64,000 nt of DNA from Herbaspirillum huttiense (GCF_004367745.1 NZ_CP037993.1:372001-436000); one strand, 5' to 3'. Shown: positions 29,180-41,551, counted from the first letter of the stretch. Program-made: numbers and translations. Notes: generated by a model from the letters alone, not told the origin.

Positions 29180-30370
29180 ATGGAAATCGATATGGTCGAC
29201 AATGCGACGCTGGGTACGATCATCAAGGTCGTGGGCGTGGGCGGTGCTGGCGGCAATGCCGTGCAGCACATGATTAACAAGGGTGTGTCCGGCGTCGAAT
29301 TCATCGCCGCCAATACGGATGCCCAAGCACTGAAGCAATCGAAGGCGCACAACGTCATCCAGATCGGTGATACCGGTCTGGGCGCCGGCATGCAGCCCGA
29401 CGTCGGCCGCCGCCTGGCCGAGGAAACCCGCGCCCGCATCGAAGATTCCCTGCGCGGCGCGCACATGGTCTTCATCGCCGCCGGCATGGGTGGCGGTACC
29501 GGCACCGGTGCCGCTCCGGTGGTGGCGCAAGTGGCCAAGTCGCTGGGCGCACTGACGGTGGCCGTGGTCTCCAAGCCCTTCTCCTACGAAGGCCAGAAGT
29601 GCATGGACATCGCTGACGCCGGCCTGGAAGAGCTGACCCAGCACGTCGATTCGCTGATCATCATCCTCAATGAAAAGCTGGAAGAGATCTACGAAGACGA
29701 CAGCATGATCGAATGGCTGTCGCACGCCGATGACGTGCTGAACAACGCGGTGGCCGGTATCGCCGAAATCATCAACGTGCCCGGCCACATCAACGTCGAC
29801 TTCAACGACGTCAAGACCATCATGGGCGAGCAGGGCAAGGCCATGATGGGTACCGCGACGGCCGCCGGTGTCGACCGCGCCCGCGTGGCCGCCGAGCAGG
29901 CCGTGGCTTCGCCGCTGCTGGATGGCATCGACCTGTCCGGCGCGCGCGGCGTGCTAGTCAACGTCACTGCCAGCCGAGGCCTGAAGGGCAAGGAAATCAA
30001 GGAAGTCATGGCGACCGTGCGCGCCTTCGCGGCACCGGACGCCTCGATCGCCCAGGGCATCGCCTACGATGACAGCATGGGTGACGAGATCCGCGTGACC
30101 GTGGTGGCCACCGGCTTGGGCCGTGCCCGCAAGGCCGTGCAACTGGTGCAGACCCCGGTCATGCGTACCGGTACCCACAACGAGCCGATGATGGCCGTCG
30201 GTGGCGTGATGCCGCAAGGCGCCGCGCAACCGGCCGGTGCCACCTTCGGCGGCCTGAAGGCCCCGGCCGTGTGGCGTCGCGAGTCGGCTTCCGACACCGT
30301 GCGCGCCCTGGAAAAGAACGGCATGGAAACCTACGACATCCCGGCCTTCCTGCGCAAGCAGGCGGACTGA
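29180..30370 (+). CDS. ftsZ: Cell division protein FtsZ
   Basis: 396 residues. This tubulin-like GTPase forms the Z ring. The signature GGGTGTG is at 104-110, the GVGGAGGNAV nucleotide loop is at 19-28, and the T7 catalytic loop NVDFNDVKTIM follows. The C-terminal peptide DIPAFLRKQAD is the conserved tail that binds FtsA and ZapD. The ATG at 29180 has a perfect ribosome site; Met5 is a less likely start. An intrinsic terminator follows at 30433. Confidence 0.98.
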   Translation: MEIDMVDNATLGTIIKVVGVGGAGGNAVQHMINKGVSGVEFIAANTDAQALKQSKAHNVIQIGDTGLGAGMQPDVGRRLAEETRARIEDSLRGAHMVFIAAGMGGGTGTGAAPVVAQVAKSLGALTVAVVSKPFSYEGQKCMDIADAGLEELTQHVDSLIIILNEKLEEIYEDDSMIEWLSHADDVLNNAVAGIAEIINVPGHINVDFNDVKTIMGEQGKAMMGTATAAGVDRARVAAEQAVASPLLDGIDLSGARGVLVNVTASRGLKGKEIKEVMATVRAFAAPDASIAQGIAYDDSMGDEIRVTVVATGLGRARKAVQLVQTPVMRTGTHNEPMMAVGGVMPQGAAQPAGATFGGLKAPAVWRRESASDTVRALEKNGMETYDIPAFLRKQAD

Positions 30371-30432
30371 TCGTCGTTGGTCACGGACGGCTGCCAGCTT
30401 CACAGCAGGCCGCTCCGTTCCAAGGCATACTA

Positions 30433-30462
30433 ACGCCGCGCCTGGTGCGCGGCGTTTTTTTT
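30433..30462 (+). terminator. Intrinsic terminator after ftsZ
   Basis: A 9-bp stem ACGCCGCGC/GCGCGGCGT with loop CTGGT is followed by eight T. It ends the division cluster. Confidence 0.92.
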
Positions 30463-30570
30463 CGTGCGCAGCGTGCCGGCAACTCATCTGCTGAATCGAT
30501 CAATCGCGGCAGATGCATCTGTTTCACCACTTAATCAATTCACAGTCCTACAACCAGACGAGGAAACACC

Positions 30571-31077
30571 ATGACCATCAAGATCGGCGACCGCCTGCCC
30601 GAAGGCACCCTGACCGAATTCATCGAGACCGAGACCGAAGGCTGCAGCCTGGGCCCCAACGCCTTCAAGGTGTCGGACCTGGTCAAGGGCAAGAAGATCG
30701 CGCTGTTCGCGCTGCCGGGCGCCTTCACCCCGACCTGTTCGGCCAAGCACGTGCCGGGCTACATCGCTCTGGCCGACCAGTTCAAGGCCAAGGGTGTGGA
30801 TGAGATCTGGTGCATCTCGGTCAACGACGCCTTCGTCATGGGCGCCTGGGGCCGCGAGCAGAAGGCCACCGGCATCGTGCGCATGCTGGGTGATGGCAGC
30901 GCCACGTTCACCAAGGCCTTGGGCATGGAATTCGACCTGACCGAACGCAACATGGGCGTGCGCTCGCAGCGCTATTCCATGCTGGTCGAAGACGGCGTGG
31001 TCAAGCAGCTGAACCTGGAAGCCCCGGGCAAGTTCGAGGTCTCCAACGCGGAAACCCTGCTGGGCCAGTTGGGCTGA
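30571..31077 (+). CDS. Peroxiredoxin (Prx5/redoxin family)
   Basis: 168 residues. It reduces hydrogen peroxide and organic hydroperoxides through a peroxidatic cysteine, C56, in [16 protein letters not shown]. The whole sequence matches the Prx5-like redoxin family of hybrid or atypical peroxiredoxins. C25 and the cysteine in [10 protein letters not shown] could serve as resolving residues, but this is not certain. It lies between two intrinsic terminators, so it is monocistronic, and its place between ftsZ and lpxC is conserved in related betaproteobacteria. Confidence 0.93.
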   Translation: MTIKIGDRLPEGTLTEFIETETEGCSLGPNAFKVSDLVKGKKIALFALPGAFTPTCSAKHVPGYIALADQFKAKGVDEIWCISVNDAFVMGAWGREQKATGIVRMLGDGSATFTKALGMEFDLTERNMGVRSQRYSMLVEDGVVKQLNLEAPGKFEVSNAETLLGQLG

Positions 31078-31113
31078 TGCCTGCCGGGATTTCCCGGCCA
31101 CCAGGCGAAAAAG

Positions 31114-31141
31114 AAACGGCATGCTGAGGCATGCCGTTTTT
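31114..31141 (+). terminator. Intrinsic terminator after the peroxiredoxin gene
   Basis: An 11-bp perfect stem AAACGGCATGC/GCATGCCGTTT with loop TGAG leads into TTTTCC. The flanking A run could let it work in both directions. Confidence 0.88.
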
Positions 31142-31261
31142 CCTTGGGGAAACGGATTTATCGCTGTGATCGATGAATGGGCGCCTCCGGCCCCTGTTTT
31201 ACAGATAGGAACGATTTGCAACAAAGCCCTGCCGCAAGGGGCGGGGCAGAGGCATCTTGGC

Positions 31262-31267
31262 TATAAT
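31262..31267 (+). promoter_or_regulatory. -10 element TATAAT immediately upstream of lpxC
   Basis: A perfect TATAAT ends 6 bp before the lpxC ATG. The expected transcription start is at or next to that ATG, which would give a leaderless mRNA. There is no good -35 at 16-18 bp and no strong ribosome site. Confidence 0.45.
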
Positions 31268-31273
31268 GACCGG

Positions 31274-32209
31274 ATGTTGAAACAGCGCACAATCAAGAAT
31301 CTGGTCAAGACCACCGGCGTCGGCCTGCACTCCGGCACCAAGGTCGAGCTGACCCTGCGTCCGGCCGCCCCCGATACCGGCATCCTGTTCCGCCGCGTGG
31401 ATCTCGATCCCGTGGTCGAGCTGCCGATGATCGCTACCGGCGTGGGCGATACCCGCATGGCCTCGACCCTGACCAAAGATGGTGCCAAGGTTTCCACCGT
31501 CGAACACCTGCTGTCGGCCTGCGCCGGGCTGGGCATCGACAATCTGATCATCGACCTGACTGCCGAAGAAATCCCCATCATGGATGGTTCGGCCTCGTCC
31601 TTCGTGTTCCTGCTGCAGCAGGCCGGCTTGCAGGAGCAGAACGCGCCCAAGAAATTCATCCGCGTCAAGAAGGCGGTGGAAGTGCGCGAAGGCACGGGCG
31701 ACAAGGAAAAATGGGCGCGCCTGGAACCGTATGACGGCTTCCGCCTGAAGTTCTTCATCGAATTCAATCACCCGGCCGTGGACGGCACCGGGCAGGTGGC
31801 CGAGGTCGATTTCGGCATCGACTCCTACGTCAAGGAAATCGCCCGCGCGCGCACCTTCGGTTTCATGCAGGACGTGGAAACCCTGCGCGGCATGGGCCTG
31901 GCCCGTGGCGGTTCCTTCGAGAACGCCATCGTCATGGATGAGTACCGCATCCTCAATGCCGACGGCCTGCGCTACGACAACGAGTTCGTGCGCCACAAGA
32001 TCCTCGATGCCATCGGCGACCTGTACATCATCGGCCATCCGCTGCTGGCCAGCTACGATGCCCACAAGTCCGGCCATGGCCTCAACAACCTGCTGCTGCG
32101 CGAATTGCTGTCGCAGCCGGATGCCTATGAGATCGTCAGCTTCGACCAGCTCGACCAGGCCCCGCAGACCTATGTGATGCAAGCCCAGCAGGAGTGGGCG
32201 CTGAACTGA
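31274..32209 (+). CDS. lpxC: UDP-3-O-acyl-N-acetylglucosamine deacetylase LpxC
   Basis: 311 residues from ATG 31274; the in-frame extension upstream contains a terminator and is not coding. LpxC is the zinc enzyme of the committed step of lipid A synthesis. The N-terminal [18 protein letters not shown], the zinc ligand histidine in STVEHLLSA, the second site [15 protein letters not shown] and the KSGHGLNN loop are intact. Upstream there is almost no ribosome site. A terminator follows at 32242. Confidence 0.97.
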   Translation: MLKQRTIKNLVKTTGVGLHSGTKVELTLRPAAPDTGILFRRVDLDPVVELPMIATGVGDTRMASTLTKDGAKVSTVEHLLSACAGLGIDNLIIDLTAEEIPIMDGSASSFVFLLQQAGLQEQNAPKKFIRVKKAVEVREGTGDKEKWARLEPYDGFRLKFFIEFNHPAVDGTGQVAEVDFGIDSYVKEIARARTFGFMQDVETLRGMGLARGGSFENAIVMDEYRILNADGLRYDNEFVRHKILDAIGDLYIIGHPLLASYDAHKSGHGLNNLLLRELLSQPDAYEIVSFDQLDQAPQTYVMQAQQEWALN

Positions 32210-32241
32210 CGCTGGCGCTGGCTGCACACGCTGCAATGTAG

Positions 32242-32274
32242 AACGCCCCGGCCTGGACCGGGGCGTTTGCTTTT
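32242..32274 (+). terminator. Intrinsic terminator after lpxC
   Basis: A 10-bp stem AACGCCCCGG/CCGGGGCGTT with loop CCTGGA is followed by a T-rich stretch (TTTGCTTTT). Confidence 0.85.
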
Positions 32275-32355
32275 CTGGCGATGGCTTGCTGGCGATCTGA
32301 CGAGAGAAATCTTGTAAATTTTTTAGAAGAATCTCGTGATCCGGCTATTTCCGGA

Positions 32356-32910
32356 CTATTTTCCCTGAAGAAATGGCGGGTCTTCTCCTGCCTGCTTGGC
32401 CAATCTGCGCTGGTCGCGCCGCCGTATCATGGCGTCGATGGCTTCCTTCAGGCCCTGGCTGCGCGGATCGCTGGCCAGTGTACTGCTGAGTTCGGCGAAG
32501 GAAGTGAGCGCGTTGTCGGTCAGTTCCAGCACCCGTTTTGGCGCTGGCGGGGGGGCCGTCCGGCCAACTTGCACTTTGATTCGGATTGAATTAACCTGCC
32601 ATCCGTCCTTCAGCAGGCGGTCCTGCAGCCTCGGGGTTTGCTGCTTCAACCGTGCCGCCAGTGCTGCATTGGGCGCGCTCATGACCAGCACGCCAGCTTC
32701 AAACTGCAAGATCTGACACGCGGCAAACATCGCCGGCAAGTTCGCGGCCACTGACTGCTGCAGCGTGCCCATGCGAGCCAGGGCGGGCAACAGCGCCGCC
32801 ATCGTCGAATTCGACCGCAAGAAATCCGCGGCTCCCTTCGTGCTCTTCGCCATGCGTTGAGCACTTGTGAGAGCCGGCCGATAAGGGGTAAACGTAGATG
32901 CGTACTTCAT
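32356..32910 (-). CDS. DUF721 (DciA-like) protein, putative replicative helicase loader
   Basis: 184 residues with the DUF721/DciA fold in the middle (about 45-120): LARMGTLQQSVAANLPAMFAACQILQFEAGVLVM and LKQQTPRLQDRLLKDGWQVNSIRIKVQ. In bacteria lacking DnaC or DnaI, DciA helps load the DnaB helicase at the origin; that this divergent beta-type protein does so is inference. The C-terminal tail (about 140-184) is charged and helical. The first Met (32910) is used; Met20 (MAKSTKG) is a possible alternative. It is the only minus-strand gene between lpxC and the M23 peptidase, transcribed divergently from the latter with 53 bp between them. Confidence 0.82.
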   Translation of the reverse strand: MKYASTFTPYRPALTSAQRMAKSTKGAADFLRSNSTMAALLPALARMGTLQQSVAANLPAMFAACQILQFEAGVLVMSAPNAALAARLKQQTPRLQDRLLKDGWQVNSIRIKVQVGRTAPPPAPKRVLELTDNALTSFAELSSTLASDPRSQGLKEAIDAMIRRRDQRRLAKQAGEDPPFLQGK

Positions 32911-32963
32911 CTTTAAACCTTATCACATCCGGTGTCTGACCGGCCGGAGACCAAGGAGCAAAG

Positions 32964-33941
32964 ATGCAAATTATCCTGTTGCACCCCCGTTTCACCAAAG
33001 CCCGATCGGTCACGCTCGGCACCAAGCACCTCCTGCTGATGTTGCTGCTGCTGGTGAGCGTGATCGCCGGCGCTTCGCTGTCCATCACCTATTTCCTGCT
33101 CAACAAGGCCGGCGACCCGGATGCCGCGCCCATGCTGCACAAGCTGGCCGTCTCCATGAGCCAGGAAGAAGATGGCCGCAACGAGAAATTCCTGAAAGAG
33201 AACCTGGCCATGATGGCCGTGAAGGTCGGCGAGATGCAGGCCCAGATGATGCGCCTGGATGCGCTGGGCGAACGCGTGCAGGGCTTGGCCGGCATCCGTC
33301 CGGAAGAATTCAATTTCAAGGAGCTGCCCGGTCGTGGCGGCGCTGAAGTCTCCAGCATCGCCGGCTCCGGCCGGGATGTCGGCATGGATGAGCTGCGCCG
33401 CATGCTCGACAACCTGGCCCAGGATGCCGGCCATCGTTCCGATTATCTCAACGCGGTGGAATCCACCCTCATGGGCGACAAGATCAAGTCGCGCCTGCTG
33501 CCGACCAATCAACCGGTCAACGTGGCCTACAACTCGTCGAGCTTCGGCTGGCGGCTGGACCCCTTCAGCGGCCACAACGCCTTCCATGAAGGCCTGGACT
33601 TCCCGGCCCCGGTCGGCACCCGGATCGTCGCCGCCGCCGCCGGGGTGGTGATCGCCTCGGAATATCATTATCAGTTCGGCAACATGCTTGAAATCGACCA
33701 CGGCAACAACATCATCACCCGCTACGCCCACGCCTCGCGGCTGTTCGTGAAGGTGGGCGACATCGTCAAGCGCGGCCAGCATGTGGCCGATGTGGGTTCG
33801 ACCGGGCGTTCGACCGGGGCGCACCTGCACTTCGAGGTCCGCATACGCGGCATCGCCCAGGATCCGCGCAAGTTCCTGGCGCTCGGTGCCACCGGCGGCA
33901 ACCAGCCCAAGCAGATGCCGGTCTTCGTCGCGGGCCGCTGA
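32964..33941 (+). CDS. M23 family (LytM-type) metallopeptidase, membrane anchored
   Basis: 325 residues. An N-terminal membrane anchor (about 22-46, HLLLMLLLLVSVIAGASLSITYFLL) is followed by a helical coiled-coil region (about 60-110) and a C-terminal LytM domain (about 190-310). The zinc ligands are intact: H208 and D212 in HEGLDF, and H289 in HLHFEV (287-292). It is therefore predicted to be an active peptidoglycan endopeptidase in the periplasm, unlike degenerate EnvC or NlpD domains. The ribosome site AAGGAG precedes ATG 32964. Placement before secA is conserved in related genomes. Confidence 0.92.
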   Translation: MQIILLHPRFTKARSVTLGTKHLLLMLLLLVSVIAGASLSITYFLLNKAGDPDAAPMLHKLAVSMSQEEDGRNEKFLKENLAMMAVKVGEMQAQMMRLDALGERVQGLAGIRPEEFNFKELPGRGGAEVSSIAGSGRDVGMDELRRMLDNLAQDAGHRSDYLNAVESTLMGDKIKSRLLPTNQPVNVAYNSSSFGWRLDPFSGHNAFHEGLDFPAPVGTRIVAAAAGVVIASEYHYQFGNMLEIDHGNNIITRYAHASRLFVKVGDIVKRGQHVADVGSTGRSTGAHLHFEVRIRGIAQDPRKFLALGATGGNQPKQMPVFVAGR

Positions 33942-34287
33942 GTCCGCTCGGGCAAGTTCTGGCCGGTGCCAGCCTCCGTGGGACGGGCGTTTGCGGCCGG
34001 GGAGGGTGGCCTGCAGGCCGCATTCCTGGCGCATCATTGCATCTCTGGCAAGCCCGGCATGAAGATTTTTGCCAAATCCCCATCCCCCATTGAAACCTTG
34101 CAAACACGCCCGATCTAAAGCGAATGCGGCGCGCAGGCGGCATGAAGACGGGCTGGCGAGCCAATGCCCTCGGCCTGCGTGCTAGAATCCATGGTTTATT
34201 TTCGGGCGTTGTCGGCTGGAATCCTGCCGCCGGGAGCCCAACGTCACTCTGCCGGATCGTTCATCGGCGCTTTTATAGAATCCAAGC
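33942..34287 (+). other. secA leader region
   Basis: 346 bp with no gene. A possible promoter is TTGAAA (34090-34095) with TCTAAA (34114-34119) at an 18-bp spacing. The 9-mer TAGAATCCA occurs twice, at 34183-34191 and at 34276-34284, the latter directly before the secA ATG. No secM-like ORF was recognised. Confidence 0.45.
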
Positions 34288-37044
<2,757 letters not shown>

Positions 37045-37089
37045 ACCAGAGGTCCCCCGGTTCGGCCGCATTCCGGCCAGATGTGAAGA

Positions 37090-37123
37090 GGCTGTCCACC
37101 CAAGCGGGTGGGCGGCCTTTTTT
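37090..37123 (+). terminator. Intrinsic terminator after secA
   Basis: A 12-bp stem GGCTGTCCACCC/GGGTGGGCGGCC (with G-T pairs) and loop AAGC is followed by six T. Confidence 0.88.
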
Positions 37124-37218
37124 ACATCCTGCAGGTGAAGGCTTCTGCAAAATTGGCCTGGCTCCCTTTATGATGAACGCTCCGGCAGCCCACGCCTGCC
37201 GCCCAGGAGAACAAGAAG

Positions 37219-38025
37219 ATGTCGCTCGCCAAGATGTTTCGTGCTTCCCGTCTCAGCTTCACTGCCACCGCCATCGCCGTCCTGCTGGCCGGCTGCGCTT
37301 CCTCGCCGCTGCCGCAGTGGCGCGACAGCGGCAACCCGGGCTACGCGCCCGTCACGCCCTCCATCCCGGTGACCAATACCGGCGTGCCCGCCGTGGCCAT
37401 CAGCACCGCGCCCCCCACGCGGGCGGCGCTGGTGGAAGCGGCCAAGGCTGAGTGGGATTTCTTCGGCAACCAGCAGATCGACATGCGCCATGAGCCCTTC
37501 AGCGCCCCGCGCCTGGGCTTGCTGGAAGACGAGGGCGAGGCCGTGCAGCGGGTGGCCGAGTACTGGCACGCGGTCGGCAAGAACCTCACCGGTGCGGATT
37601 GCCAGCAAGCCTGGTCGGCGGCCTTCATTTCCTGGCTGATGGTGAGCACCAATGTGCCGCCGCAGGATTTCGCGCCCAACGAAACCCATTTCAATTACCT
37701 GAGCTTCCTCAAGGACCGCCAGTCGCGCCCCTCGCCGCAATTCGTGTTGCGCCCGGCCGAGAGCGAGCCGATTGCGCCCGGTGACCTGATCTGCGCCCCG
37801 CGCGGCAACAACAACATCACTTCCATCGACGAAATCCGGCCCGGGCTGGCCGGCCATTGCGATCTGGTGGTGGAGGTGCATGCCGATGATGGCTGGGCTG
37901 GCGTGATCGGCGGCAATGTCTTCAACTCGGTCTCCGAATCCCTGATCCCGGTGGATGAGCAAGGCCGCGCCCAGCCGATTGCCGCGCGCCCGTGGCTGGT
38001 GGTGGTCAAGAACCTGCTGCCGTGA
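37219..38025 (+). CDS. DUF2272 domain lipoprotein
   Basis: 268 residues. A lipoprotein signal peptide ends in LLAGC with the lipidated cysteine at 26, so the mature protein is anchored in a membrane, probably the outer one. The mature part carries a DUF2272 domain (about 75-268): DCQQAWSAAFISWLMV, then APGDLICAPRG, PGLAGHCDLVVEVHADDGWAGVIGGN. The C-x(n)-H-C-D arrangement resembles CHAP/NlpC-type cysteine peptidases, with a possible Cys-His pair, but catalysis is not shown. It is followed after 10 bp by a GDSL esterase, so the two are probably cotranscribed. Confidence 0.87.
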   Translation: MSLAKMFRASRLSFTATAIAVLLAGCASSPLPQWRDSGNPGYAPVTPSIPVTNTGVPAVAISTAPPTRAALVEAAKAEWDFFGNQQIDMRHEPFSAPRLGLLEDEGEAVQRVAEYWHAVGKNLTGADCQQAWSAAFISWLMVSTNVPPQDFAPNETHFNYLSFLKDRQSRPSPQFVLRPAESEPIAPGDLICAPRGNNNITSIDEIRPGLAGHCDLVVEVHADDGWAGVIGGNVFNSVSESLIPVDEQGRAQPIAARPWLVVVKNLLP

Positions 38026-38035
38026 CGGGCCGCCC

Positions 38036-38788
38036 ATGCTGATCCTGGGAAAACTGCTGCTGGGGCCCCTTTTGCTGGCGCAAGCAAAACGCCTGCGCCA
38101 GACCGCGCTGCGCCTGCCGGAAGCGGCCGGTCCGCGCAGCGGCATGGAGTTTCCCCCCATGCAGCCCCGGTTGGTGGCCGAGCCGTTGCGCGTGCTGGTG
38201 GTGGGCGACTCCTCGGCCGCCGGGGTCGGGGTGGAGCATCAGGAGCAAGCCCTGGCCCAGCCGCTGGCTCGCCAGCTGGCCGCGCGCACCGGGCATCCGG
38301 TGGCCTGGCAGCTGGTGGCGCAGAGCGGCGTCAATTCGCTCGAAGCGCTGGATCTGCTGGCGCGCCATGAGATCGGTCCGGCTACGGTCCTGGTGGTGGC
38401 CCTGGGCGTGAACGACGTGACCTCGCAGATGAGCCCGCAACGCTACGTGGCCAACCTGCGCCTGCTGTGCGAACGCCTGATGGCGCAGGCCGGGGTGGAG
38501 CACATCGTCTTCTCGGGCTTGCCGCCCATGCACCTGCTGCCGGTGGCACCGCAGCCGCTGCGCTGGTATCTGGGCCGCTATGCGCGCAAGCTGGACCGCG
38601 CCCTGCGCGACTGGATCGATGCCGAGGCCGCCTTGCGCTACTGCTCCATGCAATGGGCGCTGCCGCATGAGATGGCGATTGACCGCTTCCATCCGGGCCA
38701 CGGCCAGTATGCGCAATGGGCCAGGATGAGCGCCGAGATCATCGAAAGCGAGTTTCTGCGTCATCAGCCGGTGACGGAAAGTGTTTAA
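38036..38788 (+). CDS. SGNH/GDSL-family esterase
   Basis: 250 residues from ATG 38036, 10 bp after the lipoprotein gene. The SGNH hydrolase blocks are present: block I VVGDSSAAG with nucleophile S59, block III GVND (about 124-127), and block V DRFHPGH with the catalytic Asp and His near the C-terminus. Substrates of the family include lipids, thioesters and acetylated sugars; none can be chosen here. The hydrophobic N-terminus (LILGKLLLGPLLLAQA) may act as a membrane anchor. A role with the preceding lipoprotein in the envelope is inference. Confidence 0.88.
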   Translation: MLILGKLLLGPLLLAQAKRLRQTALRLPEAAGPRSGMEFPPMQPRLVAEPLRVLVVGDSSAAGVGVEHQEQALAQPLARQLAARTGHPVAWQLVAQSGVNSLEALDLLARHEIGPATVLVVALGVNDVTSQMSPQRYVANLRLLCERLMAQAGVEHIVFSGLPPMHLLPVAPQPLRWYLGRYARKLDRALRDWIDAEAALRYCSMQWALPHEMAIDRFHPGHGQYAQWARMSAEIIESEFLRHQPVTESV

Positions 38789-38823
38789 AATACGCGTTCC
38801 GATTTTTACGCTGAAAGCTCGCC

Positions 38824-40059
38824 ATGGCCGTCAATTCCCCGATTCCCGTTCCTTCTGACCTGAAAGCCGTCGCCGGCATCGAACTCGGCCATGCCGAAGC
38901 GGGTGTGCGCAAGGCCAATCGCAAGGACGTGCTGGTCATGAAGCTGGCCGAGACCGCCACGGTGGCGGGCGTCTTCACCAAGAACCGTTTCTGTGCCGCC
39001 CCGGTGCAGATCTGCCAGGCCAACCTGGCGCAGTTGAGCGCCGGCAAGCCCATCCGCGCCCTGGTGATCAACACCGGCAACGCCAACGCCGGCACCGGTG
39101 AAGAAGGCCTGCAGCGCGCCAAGTCGGTCTGTGCTGCATTGGCCCAGCAGATGGGCGTGGAGCCGCAGCAGATCCTGCCGTTTTCCACCGGCGTGATCCT
39201 GGAGCCGCTGCCGGCTGATCGCATCATCGCCGGCCTGCCGCAAGCCATCGGCAACCTGAAGGCTGACAACTGGTTCAACGCGGCCGAGTCCATCATGACC
39301 ACCGACACCCAGCCCAAGGCTGCTTCGCGCACCCTGACCATCGGCGGCAAGCAGGTGGTGATGACCGGCATCAGCAAGGGCGCCGGCATGATCAAGCCCA
39401 ACATGGCCACCATGCTGGGTTTCCTGGCCTTCGACGCCAAGCTGCCGCAGGCACTGCTGAACCAGCTGGTCAAGGACGCCGCTGATCACTCCTTCAACTG
39501 CATCACCATCGATGGCGATACCTCGACCAACGATTCCTTCATCCTGATGGCCACCGGTGCCGGCGAACTGGAGATCACCAGCGCCGACAGCGACGAGTAC
39601 AAGCAACTGGCTGCTGCCGTCACCGACCTGTCGCAGCATCTGGCGCACCAGATCGTGCGCGATGGCGAAGGCGCGACCAAGTTCATCGAAGTGGCCGTGG
39701 AAGACGGCAAGAGCATCGAGGAGTGCCGCCAGATCGCCTACTCCATCGGCCATTCGCCGCTGGTCAAGACCGCCTTCTTCGCCTCCGATCCGAACCTGGG
39801 CCGCATCCTGGCCGCCATCGGCTATGCCGGCATCGACGACCTGGACGTGTCCAAGATCAACCTGTGGCTGGACGATGTGTGGGTCGCCAAGGACGGCGGC
39901 CGCAACCCGGATTACCGCGAAGAAGATGGCCAGCGCGTCATGAAGAAGGCCGAGATCGTGGTGCGTGTGAAGCTGGCGCGCGGCACGGCCAAGGCCTCCA
40001 TCTGGACCTGCGACCTGTCGCACGACTACGTCTCGATCAACGCCGACTATCGTTCCTGA
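38824..40059 (+). CDS. argJ: Bifunctional ornithine acetyltransferase/N-acetylglutamate synthase ArgJ
   Basis: 411 residues. ArgJ moves the acetyl group from N-acetylornithine to glutamate in cyclic arginine synthesis, and may also use acetyl-CoA. It is an Ntn-type protein that cleaves itself before a threonine; the site is in [10 protein letters not shown] (the A-T bond), and the oxyanion threonines FSTGVI are present. The ending NADYRS is typical. Neighbours are not arginine genes; the location after the GDSL esterase appears to be chance or lineage-specific. Confidence 0.97.
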   Translation: MAVNSPIPVPSDLKAVAGIELGHAEAGVRKANRKDVLVMKLAETATVAGVFTKNRFCAAPVQICQANLAQLSAGKPIRALVINTGNANAGTGEEGLQRAKSVCAALAQQMGVEPQQILPFSTGVILEPLPADRIIAGLPQAIGNLKADNWFNAAESIMTTDTQPKAASRTLTIGGKQVVMTGISKGAGMIKPNMATMLGFLAFDAKLPQALLNQLVKDAADHSFNCITIDGDTSTNDSFILMATGAGELEITSADSDEYKQLAAAVTDLSQHLAHQIVRDGEGATKFIEVAVEDGKSIEECRQIAYSIGHSPLVKTAFFASDPNLGRILAAIGYAGIDDLDVSKINLWLDDVWVAKDGGRNPDYREEDGQRVMKKAEIVVRVKLARGTAKASIWTCDLSHDYVSINADYRS

Positions 40060-40250
40060 GCGGTTTTCTTCACCTCGCGGCGTTTCGCCGCCATCGGCCC
40101 ACCCATCCCCGGGCCGGTGGCGCGCCCGGGATGGCGGCGGCAACATGAATGCCCGCGCCCTCGGATCAATTTTATTCACACCGGCCGCCAGCGCCTTGCG
40201 CCACAATGGCGCGTGCATTCCCGCCCCGTTCATCCCGATTTGCGATCACC

Positions 40251-41126
40251 ATGACCCAGCTAGACCAATTCCTGCAGCGTGCCGAAGCCTTGCTGGCGCG
40301 CGTCGAAGCCATCCTCCCCAACGCCGCCGCCCGTGAGCCCGACTGGAACGCCGCCGTCGCCTTCCGCTGGCGCGGTGCGACGGCCCAGCGTCCCGGTTAC
40401 CTGCAGGCGGTGGGGCAGATCTCCAAGATCGGCCTGTCGGACCTGCATAACATCGGCCCGCAAAAGGAACAGATCGACCAGAACACCCGCCAGTTCGTCG
40501 AAGGCCGCCCGGCCAACAACGTGCTGCTGACCGGCGCGCGCGGCACCGGCAAGTCCTCGCTCATCAAGGCCTGCCTGAACCAGTACGCGGACCGTGGCCT
40601 GCGCTTGATCGAAGTGGACAAGGATGACCTGCACGACCTGCAGGACATCGTTGAACTGGTGGCGGCGCGTCCGGAACGCTTCATCGTCTTCTGCGACGAT
40701 CTTTCCTTCGAGGAAGGCGAGGGCGGCTACAAGGCGCTGAAGGTGGCCCTGGACGGCAGCATCGCCGCGCAGTCCGACAACGTGCTGATCTACGCCACCT
40801 CCAACCGCCGCCACCTGATGCCGGAGCGCCTCTCCGACAACAATACCTACACCCACACCGAGGATGGCGACCTGCACCCCGGCGAAACGGTGGAAGAAAA
40901 GATTTCGCTCTCCGAGCGCTTTGGCCTGTGGGTGACCTTCTATCCCTTCAAGCAGGACGATTTCCTGGACATCGTGGCGCACTGGCTGCGCCACTTCGGC
41001 TGCAATGATGCGCAGATCGCCGAAGCCCGCGCCGATGCCCTGCGCTGGGCGCTGCAACGCAGCTCGCGCTCGGGCCGCGTGGCCTGGCAGTTCGCGCGCG
41101 ACTACGCCGGCAAGGCGCAAGGCTGA
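40251..41126 (+). CDS. DUF815-family ATP-binding protein
   Basis: 291 residues from ATG 40251; the longer in-frame extension has no support. An AAA-type P-loop GARGTGKSS (about 97-105) and Walker B-like FIVFCDDLSFEEGEG are followed by YATSNRRHLMPER, a sensor-1-like segment. This is the DUF815 family, conserved in proteobacteria and of unknown function. Its TGA shares a base with the mutT ATG (TGATG), so the two are translationally coupled; a link to DNA or nucleotide repair is only suggested by that. Confidence 0.9.
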   Translation: MTQLDQFLQRAEALLARVEAILPNAAAREPDWNAAVAFRWRGATAQRPGYLQAVGQISKIGLSDLHNIGPQKEQIDQNTRQFVEGRPANNVLLTGARGTGKSSLIKACLNQYADRGLRLIEVDKDDLHDLQDIVELVAARPERFIVFCDDLSFEEGEGGYKALKVALDGSIAAQSDNVLIYATSNRRHLMPERLSDNNTYTHTEDGDLHPGETVEEKISLSERFGLWVTFYPFKQDDFLDIVAHWLRHFGCNDAQIAEARADALRWALQRSSRSGRVAWQFARDYAGKAQG

Positions 41127-41551
41127 TGAGCGGCGATTCCAAGCCGGTGGCCAAGCCCATCGATGTGGCCGTGGGCATCCTGATGCAGCCCAACGGCGAC
41201 GTGCTGCTGGGCCAGCGTCCGGATGGCAAGCCCTATGCGGGGTACTGGGAATTCCCCGGCGGCAAGGTGGAGCCGGGCGAAAGCATCTTCGCGGCGCTGC
41301 AGCGCGAGTTCAAGGAAGAGCTGGGGATCGAGGTGCTGGACGGCGAGCCCTGGTGCGGCGTCGAGCACGTCTATCCGCATGCCCATGTACGCCTGCATTT
41401 CTACATCAGCCGCCAGTGGCGCGGCGAGCCGCAGAGCCTGGAAGGCCAGGCCTTTGCCTGGCAGGGCAGCGTGGGGGTGGAACCGCTGCTGCCGGCCACC
41501 ATCCCGCTGCTGCAGTGGCTGGATCAGCTGCGCTATGGCGACAAAGCCTGA
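41126..41551 (+). CDS. mutT: Nudix hydrolase, MutT family
   Basis: 141 residues. The complete Nudix box GGKVEPGESIFAALQREFKEELGI (about 49-72; G-x5-E-x7-REUXEEXGU) is present. MutT hydrolyses 8-oxo-dGTP to prevent A:T to C:G mutations; sequence alone cannot exclude another nucleotide substrate. The start overlaps the stop of the DUF815 gene. yacG converges on it. Confidence 0.92.
   Translation: MSGDSKPVAKPIDVAVGILMQPNGDVLLGQRPDGKPYAGYWEFPGGKVEPGESIFAALQREFKEELGIEVLDGEPWCGVEHVYPHAHVRLHFYISRQWRGEPQSLEGQAFAWQGSVGVEPLLPATIPLLQWLDQLRYGDKA

Noticed and set aside
37955-38035. N-terminal extension of the GDSL esterase
   Set aside because: It lies inside the preceding lipoprotein gene in another frame; ATG 38036 gives the normal start.
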